Assembly: GCF_005233875.1 (NCBI RefSeq)
Contig: NZ_SZPZ01000002.1
Coordinates: 1 to 64,000 of the forward strand
Direction: 5' to 3'
From: Kribbella jiaozuonensis
GTDB lineage: Bacteria > Actinomycetota > Actinomycetes > Propionibacteriales > Kribbellaceae
DNA length: 64,000 bases
The notes under the pieces were generated by a model. That model made no database searches and had not been told where the DNA came from. It saw nothing but the letters and a program-made list of their open reading frames with translations. Shown here piece by piece: positions 43,862 to 52,094 of the stretch (position 1 is the stretch's first letter; each line of letters starts with the position of its first letter). The position numbers were made by a program, and so were the translations under genes.

Positions 43862-45820
43862 ATGTCGTCGATTCCAGAGGGCTGGTCGTACGGGCCGTGG
43901 CACGACGGGCCTGATCCGCTCAAGGCGCCCGCGGATCTGCGGGACGCGCTGGACGAGATCGGCCGCGACGTGATGAACGGTTCGTCGCCGCGGTCCGCGC
44001 TGGAGGAGTTGCTCCGGCGCGGGACCCGGAACACTCAGGGTCTGGACGACCTGAGTCGCCGTCTGTGGGAGCGCCGTCGCGAGATCGAGCGGCGGCACAA
44101 CCTCGACGGCACGCTGCGCGACGTACAGCGGCTGCTGAACGAGGCGCTGGAGGCGGAGCGGCACGAGCTGTTCCCGAACCCGTCCGACGACGCCCGGTTC
44201 CGTGAGGCGCAGCTCGACGCGCTCCCGTCCGGTACGGCGGCCGCAGTACGGGAGCTGGCGAACTACGACTGGCAGTCGTCGGACGCTCGGGCGAAGTACG
44301 AGGAGATCCGCGAACTGCTCGGGCGTGAGCTGCTCGGGTCGCGGTTCGAGGGTATGAAGGAGGCGCTGCAGCAGACCACGCCCGAGGACGTCGAGGCGAT
44401 CAACGAGATGCTGACCGACCTCAACGCGTTGCTCGCGGCGCACGCGCAGGGCCGGCCCGAGGTGCCGGAGCTGTTCGAGGAGTTCATGGCCAAGCACGGC
44501 GAGTTCTTCCCGGAGAACCCGCAGAACGTCGAGGAGCTCATCGACGTACTCGCGCAACGTGCGGCCGCGGCGCAGCGGATGATGAACTCGATGACACCCG
44601 AGCAGCGGGCCGAGTTGATGGAGCTGTCGCAGCAGGCGTTCGGCAGTCCGCAGCTCGCGCAGCAGTTGTCCCAGCTGGATGCTCAGCTGCAGGCGCTGCG
44701 ACCGGGTGAGGACTGGTACGGGTCCGAGCAGATGAGCGGTGAGGATCCGCTCGGTCTCGCCGAGGGTGCGCGGGCGATGTCCGACCTCGCGGAGCTGGAT
44801 GCGCTGGCCGAACAGCTGGCGCAGTCGTATCCGGGCGCGCGGCTCGAGGACATCGACCTCGACGCGCTCACCCGGCAATTGGGTGATGAGGCAACGGTCG
44901 ACGCGCGTCGGCTGAGCGAGCTGGAGCGGGAGCTGCGCGATCAGGGTCTGATCGAGCGGGCGCCGGACGGTTCGCTGCGGTTGTCCCCGAAGGCGTTGCG
45001 TCAGCTCGGCCAGACGGCGTTGGCCGACGTACTGCGCGCTGCTCGCGGGGCCGGTGAGCGTGATGCGGCCAATGCCGGTGCGGCCGGTGAGCTGAGCGGG
45101 TCAACGCGGAAGTGGGAGTTCGGCGACACCCAGCCGTGGGACGTGCCGCGGACGGTGCGCAACGCCGTACTGCGGACTGCCCACACCGGTGGTGGCGGCG
45201 TGAAGCTCGACGTGGCGGATGTGGAGATCGCGGAGACCGAGCATCGCGCCCGGGCCGCGGTCGCGTTGCTGGTCGACACGTCGTGGTCGATGGTCCAGGA
45301 GGGCCGCTGGCTGCCGATGAAGCGTACGGCGCTCGCGCTGCACCAACTCATCTCGACCCGCTACCGCAACGACGCACTCCAGCTGATCACCTTCGGCCGG
45401 TACGCCGGGGTGGTGGAGCTGCCGCAGCTGATCGGGATGGAAGGCACCTGGGAGCAGGGGACCAACGCGCACCATGCGCTGCTCCTCGCCGGGCGCCACC
45501 TGCGTCGCCACCCGGACGCCCAGCCGGTCGTCCTGATGGTGACCGACGGCGAGCCGACCGCTCACCTGGAGCCCGACGGCACGGCCGAGTTCTCGTACCC
45601 ACCCGAGCCGGCCACGCTTCGCAAGACGATCTTCGAGGTCGACCGCCTGGCCAAGCTGGGTGCCACGCTGACCGTCTTCCGTCTCGGTGACGATCCGCGG
45701 CTGAACGCGTTCGTCGACCTGCTCGCCCGGCGCAGTGGCGGCCGGGTCCTCGCGCCCGACCCCGACGGCCTCGGCGCCGCCGTGGTCGGCGACTACCTGA
45801 GGACACGCCGCAAGCTCTAA
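43862..45820 (+). CDS. VWA-domain protein, partner of the MoxR-type ATPase
   Basis: 652 aa. A long helical, acidic N-terminal region (~1-400; LSRRLWERRREIERRHNL, AQLDAL repeats rich in Gln and Leu) is followed by a linker and a C-terminal VWA domain (~450-645). Its MIDAS motif is intact: DTSWSM (DxSxS), Thr in QGTNAHHALL, Asp in MVTDGEPT. The gene starts 2 bp after the AAA+ gene, so the two are one operon. By analogy with ChlI/ChlD or CoxD/CoxE the VWA would recruit a client to the ATPase. The 3' end overlaps the BtuF-like gene by 4 bp. Confidence 0.9.
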   Translation: MSSIPEGWSYGPWHDGPDPLKAPADLRDALDEIGRDVMNGSSPRSALEELLRRGTRNTQGLDDLSRRLWERRREIERRHNLDGTLRDVQRLLNEALEAERHELFPNPSDDARFREAQLDALPSGTAAAVRELANYDWQSSDARAKYEEIRELLGRELLGSRFEGMKEALQQTTPEDVEAINEMLTDLNALLAAHAQGRPEVPELFEEFMAKHGEFFPENPQNVEELIDVLAQRAAAAQRMMNSMTPEQRAELMELSQQAFGSPQLAQQLSQLDAQLQALRPGEDWYGSEQMSGEDPLGLAEGARAMSDLAELDALAEQLAQSYPGARLEDIDLDALTRQLGDEATVDARRLSELERELRDQGLIERAPDGSLRLSPKALRQLGQTALADVLRAARGAGERDAANAGAAGELSGSTRKWEFGDTQPWDVPRTVRNAVLRTAHTGGGGVKLDVADVEIAETEHRARAAVALLVDTSWSMVQEGRWLPMKRTALALHQLISTRYRNDALQLITFGRYAGVVELPQLIGMEGTWEQGTNAHHALLLAGRHLRRHPDAQPVVLMVTDGEPTAHLEPDGTAEFSYPPEPATLRKTIFEVDRLAKLGATLTVFRLGDDPRLNAFVDLLARRSGGRVLAPDPDGLGAAVVGDYLRTRRKL

Positions 45821-46665
45821 CGCACCCTGATCGCGTGATCCGGGGCCTCGCCCTGGAGGATGGCAGCCAGTACGTCGATGCCGTCCACCAAGCGAGGCCC
45901 CGGCCGCGCGAAGTACCCGTTCGCGTCGACCGCCCACACCTGCGCGTCCGCGGGCAATGGCAACTCCGCAGTCAGCTTCGCGGCACCTTCCAGATCAAAC
46001 CCGCACGGCGCCGACACAATCACCTCGGGTCGCGCGGCGCGTACGTCGTCCCAGGTGATCGAGACCGACCGCTGACCGGCTGTTCCCAGCACATTCGTCC
46101 CACCCGCAAGCTCCACCATCTCCGGCAACCAATGCCCCGGCGCAAACGGCGGATCCGTCCACTCGAGCAACGCGACCCGCGGCCCTGCAACCAGATGCTG
46201 GTGTTGCTTGAGCCTGTCGCGCAGTTCCTCAACGAGGGGCGTGCTGTCTCGACCGATCGCCTTTGCGACCGTCTCGATCGACGTCAGCACCTCGTCGAGG
46301 TTGTGCGGATCCGTGGTGACCACCTCGGCCCGGCAGCCCAGATAGCTGAGTGCTTCCTCGACGTCGGTCACCTCGATCGCGCACACCGCGCACAGGTCCT
46401 GCGTGATCACCACATCCGGCGCGAGCTCGCGCAGTACACCGGCGTCGAGGTGATACAGATCCTCCCCGGCCGCCACCTTCCGCCGTACGACGGCGTCGAT
46501 CTCACCCGGCGTCAGGCCCTCGGGCAACGCCGTGGTCGACACGATCCGCCGACCGCGCGCCGCCGCCGGATAGTCGCACTCGAACGTCACGCCGACGACC
46601 TCGTCGCCGGCACCCAGCGCGAAGCAGATCTCGGTCGCCGAGGGCAGCAGGGAAACGATGCGCAC
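45817..46665 (-). CDS. BtuF-like periplasmic-binding-fold protein without signal peptide
   Basis: 282 aa. RIVSLLPSATEICFALGAGDEVVGVTFECDYP at the N-terminus, VVITQDLCAVCAIEVTDVEEAL, and DPPFAPGHWLPEMVELAGGTNVLG place it in the cobalamin-binding BtuF-like family (class III helical-backbone binding fold; pieces quoted). No signal peptide or lipobox is present and no BtuCD genes are adjacent. It may therefore act in the cytosol on corrinoids or another ligand. The Cys pair LCAVC is notable. It is monocistronic as far as the window shows. Confidence 0.87.
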   Translation of the reverse strand: MRIVSLLPSATEICFALGAGDEVVGVTFECDYPAAARGRRIVSTTALPEGLTPGEIDAVVRRKVAAGEDLYHLDAGVLRELAPDVVITQDLCAVCAIEVTDVEEALSYLGCRAEVVTTDPHNLDEVLTSIETVAKAIGRDSTPLVEELRDRLKQHQHLVAGPRVALLEWTDPPFAPGHWLPEMVELAGGTNVLGTAGQRSVSITWDDVRAARPEVIVSAPCGFDLEGAAKLTAELPLPADAQVWAVDANGYFARPGPRLVDGIDVLAAILQGEAPDHAIRVR

Positions 46666-46951
46666 CCGCCGACTCTAGCTGCCGGCAACGACCGGTACCC
46701 CGACCAAACCGCGCTACGCGTCCCGCCTGTGATTCATTTTGAGACAGCCCGATTGTCTCGCGTTGTCAACCAGGGAAGGGTTTTCCGGCCTTCGACCTGT
46801 GGGGAGCGTCACGTCAGCATCGTGAGACCAGTGTTCAACTGGACTGGTTTTTAGGCTTACCCTGAAAGCACGCCCCCGCCGCCGGAGTCGACGGGCCAGC
46901 GGGTTATCTGCCCGCGCCTGAAAGCACCCGCCTGCAACCCAGGGAGTGACC
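46666..46951. promoter_or_regulatory. Upstream region of ppdK
   Basis: 286 bp gap. It holds an inverted repeat GAGACA (46741-46746) / TGTCTC (46754-46759) with a 7-nt loop and the direct repeat CCTGAAAGCAC at 46861-46871 and 46917-46927, 56 bp apart, the second ending 24 bp before the start codon. TAGGCT at 46852-46857 could be a -10 element but no matching -35 is clear. The region presumably carries promoters for ppdK and the divergent BtuF-like gene. Confidence 0.5.
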
Positions 46952-49612
46952 GTGCCGAAACTCGTCTACGACTTCGCCGAAGGCAACAAGGACATGAAAC
47001 AGCTGCTCGGCGGGAAGGGGGCGAACCTGGCCGAGATGACCAATCTCGGCCTGCCGGTACCACCCGGCTTCACCATCACCGCCGACGCCTGCCGTGCCTA
47101 CCTGGAGACCGGCGCGGTGCCGGCCGACCTCGCCGACGAGATCGACAAGCACGTCGATCTGTTGCAGCAGAAGATGGGCAAGAAGCTCGGCCAGGCCGAC
47201 GACCCGCTGCTGGTCTCGGTCCGCTCCGGCGCCGCTGTATCGATGCCAGGCATGATGGAAACCGTCCTCAACGTCGGCCTCAACGACGACTCCGTGAACG
47301 GTCTCGCGCACCAGTCGGGCAACCCACGCTTCGCCTGGGACGCGTACCGGCGACTGATCCAGATGTTCGGCAAGACCGTGCTCGGTATGGAAGGCGATGT
47401 CTTCGAGGACGCGATCGAGGCGGCGAAGGAAGCCAAGGGCACCCGCAACGATCTCGACCTCGACGCCGACGACCTGAAGGCCCTGGTCGAGACGTTCAAG
47501 CGAGCCGTCCATGACCACACCGGCCGCGAGTTCCCGCAGGACCCGCGGACCCAGATGGACCTGGCGACCGAGGCGGTCTTCCGCTCGTGGAACTCCGACC
47601 GCGCAATCCTCTACCGCCGCCAGGAGCGGATCCCGACCGACCTCGGCACGGCGGTCAACATCTGCTCGATGGTCTTCGGCAACCTCGGTATGGACTCCGG
47701 CACCGGCGTCGCCTTCACCCGCGACCCCTCGACCGGTCAGCACGGCGTGTACGGCGACTACCTGCAGAACGCGCAAGGCGAGGACGTCGTCGCAGGCATC
47801 CGCAACACGGTCCCGCTCGCGGACCTCGAACAGCTCGACCAGACGTCGTACGACGACTTGATGCAGATCATGGCGACGCTCGAAGGGCACTACAAGGACC
47901 TGTGCGACATCGAGTTCACCGTCGAGCGCGGCAAGCTGTGGATGCTGCAGACCCGCGTCGGTAAGCGGACCGCGGCGGCGGCGTTCCGGATCGCGACCAG
48001 CCTGGTCGACGAAGGCGTGATCGATACCGACGAGGCGCTCCGGCGGGTGAAGGGTGCGCAGCTCGCGCAGCTGATGTTCCCGCGGTTCGACGCGGACGCC
48101 GAGAAGGAGCTGATCACCAAGGCGATCGGGGCCTCGCCGGGCGCGGCATCGGGCAAGGTCGTCTTCACCTCGGCCGCGGCGGTCGAGGCGGCCGATCGCG
48201 GTGAGAAGGTCATCCTGGTACGGCGTGAGACGAATCCGGACGACCTGCACGGCATGATCGCGGCGCAGGGCATCCTGACCAGCCGCGGCGGCAAGACCTC
48301 GCACGCGGCGGTGGTTGCCCGCGGCATGGGCAAGACCTGCGTCTGCGGCGCCGAGGACCTCGACGTGAATGTTGCCCAAGGCACCATCAAGGTCAACGGC
48401 ACGATCATGGAAGCCGGTGAGCTGATCTCGATCGACGGCACCACCGGCGAGGTCTTCCGCGGCGAGGTCCCGGTCGTCCCGTCACCGGTCGTGCAGTACT
48501 TCGAGGGCTCGCTCGCCCCGGAAGCCGGCGAGGAACTCGTCGCGTCGGTGCATCGGTTGATGACCCACGCGGACGAGGTACGGCGTCTCGGCGTACGCAC
48601 CAACGCGGATACCGCGGACGACGCGGCGCGGGCGCGGCGGTTCGGGGCCGAGGGCATCGGGTTGTGCCGGACCGAGCACATGTTCCTAGGGGAGCGGCGC
48701 GAGTCCGTCGAGCGGTTGATCCTCGCGGAGAGCGACGCCGAGCTCGAGGCGGCGCTGGCCGAGCTGGAGCCCTTGCAGCGTGGGGATTTCCTGGAGTTGC
48801 TGACCGCGATGGACGGCCTGCCGGTGACGATCCGGTTGATCGACCCGCCGCTGCACGAGTTCCTTCCGTCGATGGAGGAGCTCGCGGTGAAGGTCGCCGT
48901 GGCGCGTGAGCGCGGCGAGGACCCGGGTCGCAACGCGGCGCTGCTCGCGGCGGTCCAGCGGCTGCACGAGCAGAACCCGATGCTCGGCCTACGCGGCGTG
49001 CGGCTCGGACTGGTCATCCCTGGTCTGTTCGCGATGCAGGTACGGGCGATCGCGTCCGCCGCTGTCGAGCTGCGGGGCCGAGGTAAGGATCCGTGGCCGG
49101 AGATCATGATCCCGCTGGTCGGCGCCGTACAGGAGCTGCATCTGGCCCGCGACGAGGTCGAACGTGTGCTCGCCGAGGTCGGCGTCGCGGGGGAGATCCC
49201 GATCGGCACGATGATCGAGTTGCCGCGGGCCGCGGTGATCGCGGATCAGATCGCGGAAGCGGCCGACTTCTTCTCGTTCGGTACCAACGACCTGACCCAG
49301 ACCACATGGGGCTTCAGCCGCGACGACGTCGAGAGCGCGTTCTTCTCGCGGTACCTGGAGAAGGGGATCTTCGCGGTGTCGCCGTTCGAGTCGATCGACC
49401 GCGAGGGCGTCGGCGCACTGGTGCGGACCGGAGTGGATCGCGGTCGCGCGACCAAGCCCGATCTCAAGCTCGGCATCTGCGGCGAACACGGCGGCGACCC
49501 GGACAGCATCCACTTCTTCCACGACGTCGGCCTCGACTACGTCTCCTGCTCGCCGTTCCGTATTCCGGTGGCGCGCCTGGAAGCCGGGCGGGCAGCATTG
49601 GCGGGTGACTAG
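46952..49612 (+). CDS. ppdK: Pyruvate, phosphate dikinase
   Basis: 886 aa cytosolic enzyme interconverting pyruvate, ATP and Pi with PEP, AMP and PPi. The order is: N-terminal nucleotide-binding domain (LLGGKGANLAEMTNLGLPVPPGF; SVRSGAAVSMPGMMETVLN), the swivelling domain with phospho-His 451 in GGKTSHAAVVARGMGKTC (with the regulatory Thr next to it), and the C-terminal PEP-binding barrel (GIGLCRTEHMF, MIELPRAAV, FSFGTNDLTQTTWGFSRDD, GICGEHGGDP with the catalytic Cys). GTG 46952 is favoured over GTG 46946 because AGGGAG (46941-46946) is then well spaced. Confidence 0.97.
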   Translation: MPKLVYDFAEGNKDMKQLLGGKGANLAEMTNLGLPVPPGFTITADACRAYLETGAVPADLADEIDKHVDLLQQKMGKKLGQADDPLLVSVRSGAAVSMPGMMETVLNVGLNDDSVNGLAHQSGNPRFAWDAYRRLIQMFGKTVLGMEGDVFEDAIEAAKEAKGTRNDLDLDADDLKALVETFKRAVHDHTGREFPQDPRTQMDLATEAVFRSWNSDRAILYRRQERIPTDLGTAVNICSMVFGNLGMDSGTGVAFTRDPSTGQHGVYGDYLQNAQGEDVVAGIRNTVPLADLEQLDQTSYDDLMQIMATLEGHYKDLCDIEFTVERGKLWMLQTRVGKRTAAAAFRIATSLVDEGVIDTDEALRRVKGAQLAQLMFPRFDADAEKELITKAIGASPGAASGKVVFTSAAAVEAADRGEKVILVRRETNPDDLHGMIAAQGILTSRGGKTSHAAVVARGMGKTCVCGAEDLDVNVAQGTIKVNGTIMEAGELISIDGTTGEVFRGEVPVVPSPVVQYFEGSLAPEAGEELVASVHRLMTHADEVRRLGVRTNADTADDAARARRFGAEGIGLCRTEHMFLGERRESVERLILAESDAELEAALAELEPLQRGDFLELLTAMDGLPVTIRLIDPPLHEFLPSMEELAVKVAVARERGEDPGRNAALLAAVQRLHEQNPMLGLRGVRLGLVIPGLFAMQVRAIASAAVELRGRGKDPWPEIMIPLVGAVQELHLARDEVERVLAEVGVAGEIPIGTMIELPRAAVIADQIAEAADFFSFGTNDLTQTTWGFSRDDVESAFFSRYLEKGIFAVSPFESIDREGVGALVRTGVDRGRATKPDLKLGICGEHGGDPDSIHFFHDVGLDYVSCSPFRIPVARLEAGRAALAGD

Positions 49613-50384
49613 AGAGAGTCTCCGGCAGACCTTCGGGGAGGACGCGGAGCTGTACGACCGCGTCCGCCCCACCTATCCACCCGAACTCTTCGACGACCTG
49701 GCCGGGATCGTGGGCGACCATCCACGTGTCCTCGAGATCGGCCCCGGCACCGGCCAGGCAACGTCCGCCATGGTGGACCGCGGCTGGCCGGTCACCGCCG
49801 TTGAACTCAGTCCCGACCTCGCCGGCGTGCTGAAGCGCAGGCTTCCGGGCATCGAAGTAATCGTCGCGGACTTCGACACCTGGGACCTGCCGGCGCAGAC
49901 CTTCGAACTCGTCGTCTCGGCGACCGCGTTCCATTGGCTCGACCCGGCAACGCGCATGCAGCGATGTGTCGACGTCCTGCGGCCGGGTGGCGCGCTGGCG
50001 GTCGTGTCGACACATCACGTCGCGGGCGGAAGCGAGCAGTTGTTCGCCGACGTGCAGTCCTGCTACGACCGATTCACCGACGACGCCACCACGGACGGAT
50101 TACCCGCGGCGGACGACGTACCTAATGATCCCGAAGGGATCGAACGAAGTGGGCTTTTCGGGTCCGTCGAGTTTCGCAGATATGTCTGGGATGTGGACTA
50201 TTCGGCCGCGCAGTACCTCGAACTTTTGTCCTCATACTCGGGTCATCGGGCCTTGACAATCGAGCGGCGTGACCGACTGTACGACTGCATCGGCGCTCGC
50301 ATCGAGGCAGCCGGGGGCTCGATCACGAAGCGTTATTTGAATCAACTGTCTGTAGGAATTTCTCTTAACCAACCCCTTGCGTAG
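49605..50384 (+). CDS. Class I SAM-dependent methyltransferase
   Basis: 259 aa. Motif I is VLEIGPGTGQATSAM (~residues 42-56), motif II DFDTWDLPAQTFELVVSATAFHW, and post-motif LRPGGALAVVSTHHV. The N-terminus TFGEDAELYDRVRPTYP is typical of ubiquinone/tRNA-type small-molecule methyltransferases of unknown substrate. The start GTG 49605 overlaps the ppdK end by 8 bp, so it may be co-transcribed. The C-terminal 20 residues are basic and hydrophobic. Confidence 0.9.
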   Translation: MTRESLRQTFGEDAELYDRVRPTYPPELFDDLAGIVGDHPRVLEIGPGTGQATSAMVDRGWPVTAVELSPDLAGVLKRRLPGIEVIVADFDTWDLPAQTFELVVSATAFHWLDPATRMQRCVDVLRPGGALAVVSTHHVAGGSEQLFADVQSCYDRFTDDATTDGLPAADDVPNDPEGIERSGLFGSVEFRRYVWDVDYSAAQYLELLSSYSGHRALTIERRDRLYDCIGARIEAAGGSITKRYLNQLSVGISLNQPLA

Positions 50385-50413
50385 CGGGTCATGGACTGGT
50401 CAGAATAACCGGG

Positions 50414-50490
50414 CGGGAAGGGAGATCACTCGTCGACTTTCGGGTCTGACCTGAACCAGCCGCTGTGGCGGCTCGTGACTCCCTTTCCCG
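50414..50490. other. Long-range stem structure between methyltransferase and YciI-like genes
   Basis: CGGGAAGGGAGATCAC (50414-50429) pairs with GTGACTCCCTTTCCCG (50475-50490) with one single-base bulge on each side. It encloses a second hairpin AGCCGC (50458-50463) / GCGGCT (50468-50473) with a TGTG loop. The whole forms a 77-nt two-part structure 30 bp after the methyltransferase stop and 43 bp before the next start. It could be a terminator, a protein-binding site or a structured leader. Confidence 0.6.
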
Positions 50491-50532
50491 CACCAAATCC
50501 CTTTGTTTCTTCGGTCGTTGTAGGGTTTCGGC

Positions 50533-50811
50533 ATGGCCCTTTATGTCGTGCAGCTGCGCTTCGACCCCGCCGACACCGACCGCCGTCTCGAGGTCCGTCC
50601 GGCCCACCGCGAGTACCTGACCGAGCTGAAGGAAGCCGGCAAGCTCGTCACCGCCGGACCGTTCCCCGACCAGACCGGCGCCCTGCTCATCTACGACGTA
50701 GCCGACGAGGCCGAGCTCCGCGACATCCTCGCCAAGGACCCGTACACCCCGGCCGACGTCTACGAGCTCGCCACGCTCTCGGAGTGGCAGCCCCTCTTCC
50801 CGATCAGCTGA
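50533..50811 (+). CDS. YciI-like (YCII) protein
   Basis: 92 aa ferredoxin-like small protein: YVVQLRFDPADTDRRLEVRPAHREYLTELKEAGKLVTAGPFPDQTGALLIYDV (quoted in part; key residues are His in RPAHREYL and the GPF motif) and DPYTPADVYELATL, the usual YCII end. These proteins are putative small enzymes or structural dimers with no settled role. It ends with an 8-bp overlap with the convergent lipoprotein gene. Confidence 0.9.
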   Translation: MALYVVQLRFDPADTDRRLEVRPAHREYLTELKEAGKLVTAGPFPDQTGALLIYDVADEAELRDILAKDPYTPADVYELATLSEWQPLFPIS

Positions 50812-52048
50812 GCGACCCCAGCAACGCAAGCGTCTTCGCCCAGCCCTGCAGGAGGGCGGATTCGTTCGCAGGGCGGGTGCCACCGAGAGCGGTCGGCCCG
50901 ATGATCGGGTGGTCGAGGATCGTGCCGTGCGGTAGGTACGGTGTGCCGCCGACGCCGTGACCCGCGCCGGTGACGATCACCGCCTCGTGCGGGAACTCGG
51001 CATGCGCTGTGTCGAGTTCCTGCATGATCAGCTCCGCGGACTGCCTCGAACCCCACTGCGCGTCGGCGGAGCCGGCCACGGCGAGGACCGGACCGTCCAC
51101 GCCGTCGACCGGGATCGGATCCTCCGGCGCCAACGCCTTGCCCTGATAAGTCCACGCCGCGCCGCCTTGACGGGGGAAGGAGCCCGTCAGGTGGGCGCCC
51201 GGCGCGAACAGCACGGTCCCGTCGATGAGATGCGGGAAGTGATCGGCCACCAGCAACGCCGCCTCAGTGCCGAACGACGTACCCATCACGACCAGGCGCG
51301 CCGGATCGACCCCGGGTTGCCTCGCGAGCCAGGCGGCCGCCGACGCGAAGTACTCGAGCGGGATGTTGTGCAGGTCGTCCGGTACGCCGGGCGCGTGGAA
51401 GTACGCCAGCGCCAGCACCGGATATCCGTGCGACGCCAACAGGTTCGGGCTCGACTGCGGAGGTATGCCGCCTTCCGAGCCACCGAGCAGGAGGACCGCG
51501 GGATGCTTGGCGCCGTCCGGCTTCGGGGCGACGTAGATCCCGGTGAGCTTGTGCTTGGCCATCGTGAGCGACTGGCTTGTCACGCCGGCGGACGTCCACT
51601 GCCGGGTGAGCGTCGTACTCCCGAGCCGTTTCCCGTCGCGGCTCACGAAGACGTCGAGGTGCTCGACGAATCGTCCGTTGTCCGTCGGCGGGATGTACGA
51701 CTGCTTGTCGGGATCGCCGTCCGGCGGGTTCATCGACCAGAACAGCCCCATCCCGTCGACGTTCTGGTAGCTCCCGCTCGTGGGCTTCGCGGTGTCGAGG
51801 TCGACGGTGCCGTGGGCGTCGGCGGTGAACGTCGCTTCGCCGTGCCACTTCTTTCCGTCCCGGTCTACCGCGTCGGCGCCGACGGTTGCCGACTCGTTCG
51901 CGGGTATGTCGGTCACCTTCAGGTGGACAGGTTGGTCGGCCAGCGTCACCGCCTGGTCGACGGTGAGGGCAGCGTGATCGGATCCGTTCGACGAACATCC
52001 CGCCACCACCAGGCAACAGGCGAGCGCAGTCGGCAACGATCGGTTCAC
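50804..52048 (-). CDS. BAAT-type acyl-CoA thioesterase/acyltransferase-like lipoprotein
   Basis: 414 aa. Lipoprotein signal MNRSLPTALACCLVVAGC (lipobox VAGC, Cys 18). An N-terminal Ig-like thioesterase domain (PVHLKVTDIPANESATVGADAVD) is followed by a C-terminal alpha/beta-hydrolase BAAT domain with LLLGGSEGGIPP, nucleophile elbow GTSFGTEAALL, and the acid/His pair in VLAVAGSADAQWGS and VTGAGHGVGG. The elbow is GTSFG as in BAAT-like esterases. GTG 52048 is the start implied by the lipobox; the longer frame is rejected. It probably works outside the membrane on an ester or lipid. Confidence 0.88.
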   Translation of the reverse strand: MNRSLPTALACCLVVAGCSSNGSDHAALTVDQAVTLADQPVHLKVTDIPANESATVGADAVDRDGKKWHGEATFTADAHGTVDLDTAKPTSGSYQNVDGMGLFWSMNPPDGDPDKQSYIPPTDNGRFVEHLDVFVSRDGKRLGSTTLTRQWTSAGVTSQSLTMAKHKLTGIYVAPKPDGAKHPAVLLLGGSEGGIPPQSSPNLLASHGYPVLALAYFHAPGVPDDLHNIPLEYFASAAAWLARQPGVDPARLVVMGTSFGTEAALLVADHFPHLIDGTVLFAPGAHLTGSFPRQGGAAWTYQGKALAPEDPIPVDGVDGPVLAVAGSADAQWGSRQSAELIMQELDTAHAEFPHEAVIVTGAGHGVGGTPYLPHGTILDHPIIGPTALGGTRPANESALLQGWAKTLALLGSLS

Positions 52049-52094
52049 CGATCCAGATTGACACCCGGGGGAGTCATTTCGAGCAGCGTCGAAA

